Source: Takakia lepidozioides
Taxonomy: Eukaryota > Streptophyta > Takakiopsida > Takakiales > Takakiaceae
Assembly (NCBI GenBank): GCA_030704615.1
Contig: CM060732.1
Location: 25,110,001 to 25,174,000 of the forward strand
Direction of reading: 5' to 3'
Length of the DNA stretch: 64,000 nt
Below the pieces are notes generated by a model. That model was not told the DNA's origin, did not search any database, and saw only the letters and a list, made by a program, of their open reading frames with translations. The position numbers were made by a program, and so were the translations under genes. Position 1 is the first letter of the stretch. The number at the start of each line of letters is the position of its first letter. Of this stretch, positions 62,385 to 64,000 are shown piece after piece.

Positions 62385-63110
62385 GTGTGAGGCAAGAGCT
62401 CCAAGCCCAAAACCGTATGCCACGACTATGGCCTCAAGAAGATGGTGTGGACATGAACAATGTTCCCATGTGGAAGTATAGGGCGCCAATTGGGACATGG
62501 ACAAAGGAGGAATACAAGCAAGTCCGAACCACAATACGAGGTATCCGGACCCCAACCAGTTATGGCGCTCTCTACACAACAAATTTGAGGATGCCACCAC
62601 TATCCGTGGTTTGAAGTCTCATGACTACAACAACATTTTTCAAGACATCCTTCCCATTGCAATACGAGGGACACTACATGAGGGCATGAGGGCATGAGGG
62701 CATGAGGGCATTCGGAAAGCCGTCTATCGATTGGGGGATTTGTTCCGATGGATTTGCACAAAAGAGATGAAAGAGAAATATTTCAAACGAATGAAAGTGG
62801 AGGCGGCCACGGTGTTGTGTATGTTGTAGATGCATCTTCCTCCTTCATTCTTTGACCTCCAAGTGCACTGGTAGGCATTGGTGGAGGAGGCCGAGATTGC
62901 CGGTCCGGTCCATGCTCGTTGGATGTACTTTCTTGAGTGCTATATGAAGGACTTGAAAGCACATGTGCGACAAAGGGCGCATCCCGAGGATAGTATGGCG
63001 GAGGGGTACACCTTGCATGAGGCTATGGTTCTATGTTTGGAGTACATGAAGAGGGTGGACAAACCATTTTCCCCAATCCATTGGCCATCCCATTTGTTTT
63101 GAAGGTGGCA
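62385..63110 (+). pseudogene. CACTA (En/Spm) transposase fragment, DUF4218-like
   Basis: Blocks in order resemble the C-terminal part of plant En/Spm transposases: LGVRQELQAQNRMPRLWP, IGTWTKEEYKQV, then after a frame change GLKSHDYNNIFQDILPIAIR, RLGDLFRWICTKEMKE, MHLPPSFFDLQVHW, IAGPVHARWMYFLECYMKDL and HPEDSMAEGYTLHEAM. In-frame stops lie near 62829 and 62873. A short GAGGGCAT repeat (62679-62710) disrupts the frame. It is a dead remnant without terminal repeats in the window. Confidence 0.85.
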
Positions 63111-64000
63111 ATGGCTGAACATGGCACAATAGGCTTTATTGGCTGTATATTGGAAGAAATGGTTTGGGAATCAGGAAAATGCCAGTGCCATTTACTTGGG
63201 TCAACCTAAAGACCCATGGGCAATTCTACCTCAATCCAAAAGAATGAATTGCTTACCAGCCAAGTCGTTAGTGGTACAGTATGCTTGCAGGGTCCAAATC
63301 GGGTTAATTTCATTTGAAGTGGAAGATAATATGGAGCCTATCACTATAGAGATAATTGATATATGTTAGGTTAGACATAACATGTTGCTTGTAGTGTTGT
63401 TGTGAAAATATGGCAGGCCGAGGAGATGCAAGGCATGGGCTTTTAGTATGTACATATTGTAATTGGTTTTCATGAAGCATATCACAGTGACCTTGCACTA
63501 GCATGGTTGTGGGCCCAATGCCAGGGTGATTTTCCATGGAGTCTGGATGGATTGGACGAGCAAGTTGTATCCATGTAGGTTTGTCTTGTGCGTCCCTACA
63601 ATTCACCGATTTCATCATATACTAAAAAAAATTCTCATGTGTTTTGAAGTTTATTGAACTGAGATCAGCTGATCTTAACGTCCAAAGGGTCGTTTGGAAT
63701 GCACTATAGAGAATGACATGAGATCTTTGAAGTTTGATGGCCATGGAAATGACATGTGAAATCTCACACTACATCTTCAGTGGAGGTTTGTTCTTCCTCA
63801 AGATTATAAGTTGACATGTGTCACAAAATTCTATCGGAAAACTTAATGCAATCTCAAGACAAAATGAAATATACAAAAGCAACCCCGGCTTATAAGAAGC
63901 AACAATCAAATACGAAAATATGTGGTCTCTTTAAGAATGTTGCGTGCTATGAGGTGCGAGCAGCTTGCTCCTGTAAAAGCTTTACCCTGGGACTCTTATG
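63111..64000. other. No gene recognised
   Basis: Short open frames only, without family resemblance. It may include further CACTA debris. Confidence 0.4.

Overview
The window reads as repeat-rich nuclear DNA of a streptophyte, most likely a charophyte alga such as Chara (inference). The supporting signs are a plant-type 5S rRNA gene, PPR-type coding debris, a nodulin-like transporter gene with 12 introns visible in the window, plant-style tRNA-Met primer-binding sites in LTR retrotransposons, and a cytosine-methyltransferase gene carried by a retrotransposon. One run of 500 N (61040-61539) is an assembly gap.

Layout. 1-6817 (-) is a nodulin-like/MFS transporter gene whose 3' end leaves the window. 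A 5'-truncated LINE sits in one of its introns. 9.6-13 kb holds two elements (A0, A) that share terminal GTGAGC/CCACGTCA motifs and CCGCGG boxes. Each carries an array of spaced palindromes or hairpins. 13.6-16.6 kb is PPR pseudogene debris. 17.35-17.65 kb is a CpG-dense island. 18.1-30.8 kb is a decayed Ty3/gypsy-like element (H, minus strand) encoding Gag, protease, a C5-cytosine DNA methyltransferase, reverse transcriptase, an integrase tail and a PHD finger. A chromovirus (F, 20441-27415, target duplication GGCAC) is inserted inside its methyltransferase gene. 31.4-43.8 kb holds three copies (D minus, E plus, C minus) of one Ty3/gypsy family with a very long extra ORF after integrase. D and E form a large inverted repeat.

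43.8-59.1 kb is element B, related to A. It encodes a six-exon amino-methyltransferase-like protein (N6-adenine/N4-cytosine, beta-class order) and has an array of seven 24-bp palindromes upstream of its first recognised exon. A very young 11.2-kb LTR retrotransposon (G, 45426-56661; one difference seen between 2.3-kb LTRs) landed in an intron of that gene. 59.85-61.04 kb is a SWIM zinc-finger gene running into the gap. 61.9-62.0 kb is a 5S rRNA gene, and 62.4-63.1 kb is a CACTA (En/Spm) transposase remnant.

How it fits together. Most of the window is nested mobile DNA (C into E, apparently B into C, G into B, F into H, LINE into the transporter). Two unrelated element families carry a DNA-methyltransferase-type gene: H a cytosine-C5 enzyme with a histone-reader finger, and B an amino-methyltransferase-like protein tied to a palindrome array. 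The internally deleted relative A kept both gene ends and the array but lost the catalytic core. That is what a mobile element with an essential cis-acting array would leave behind, and it is the most novel signal here.
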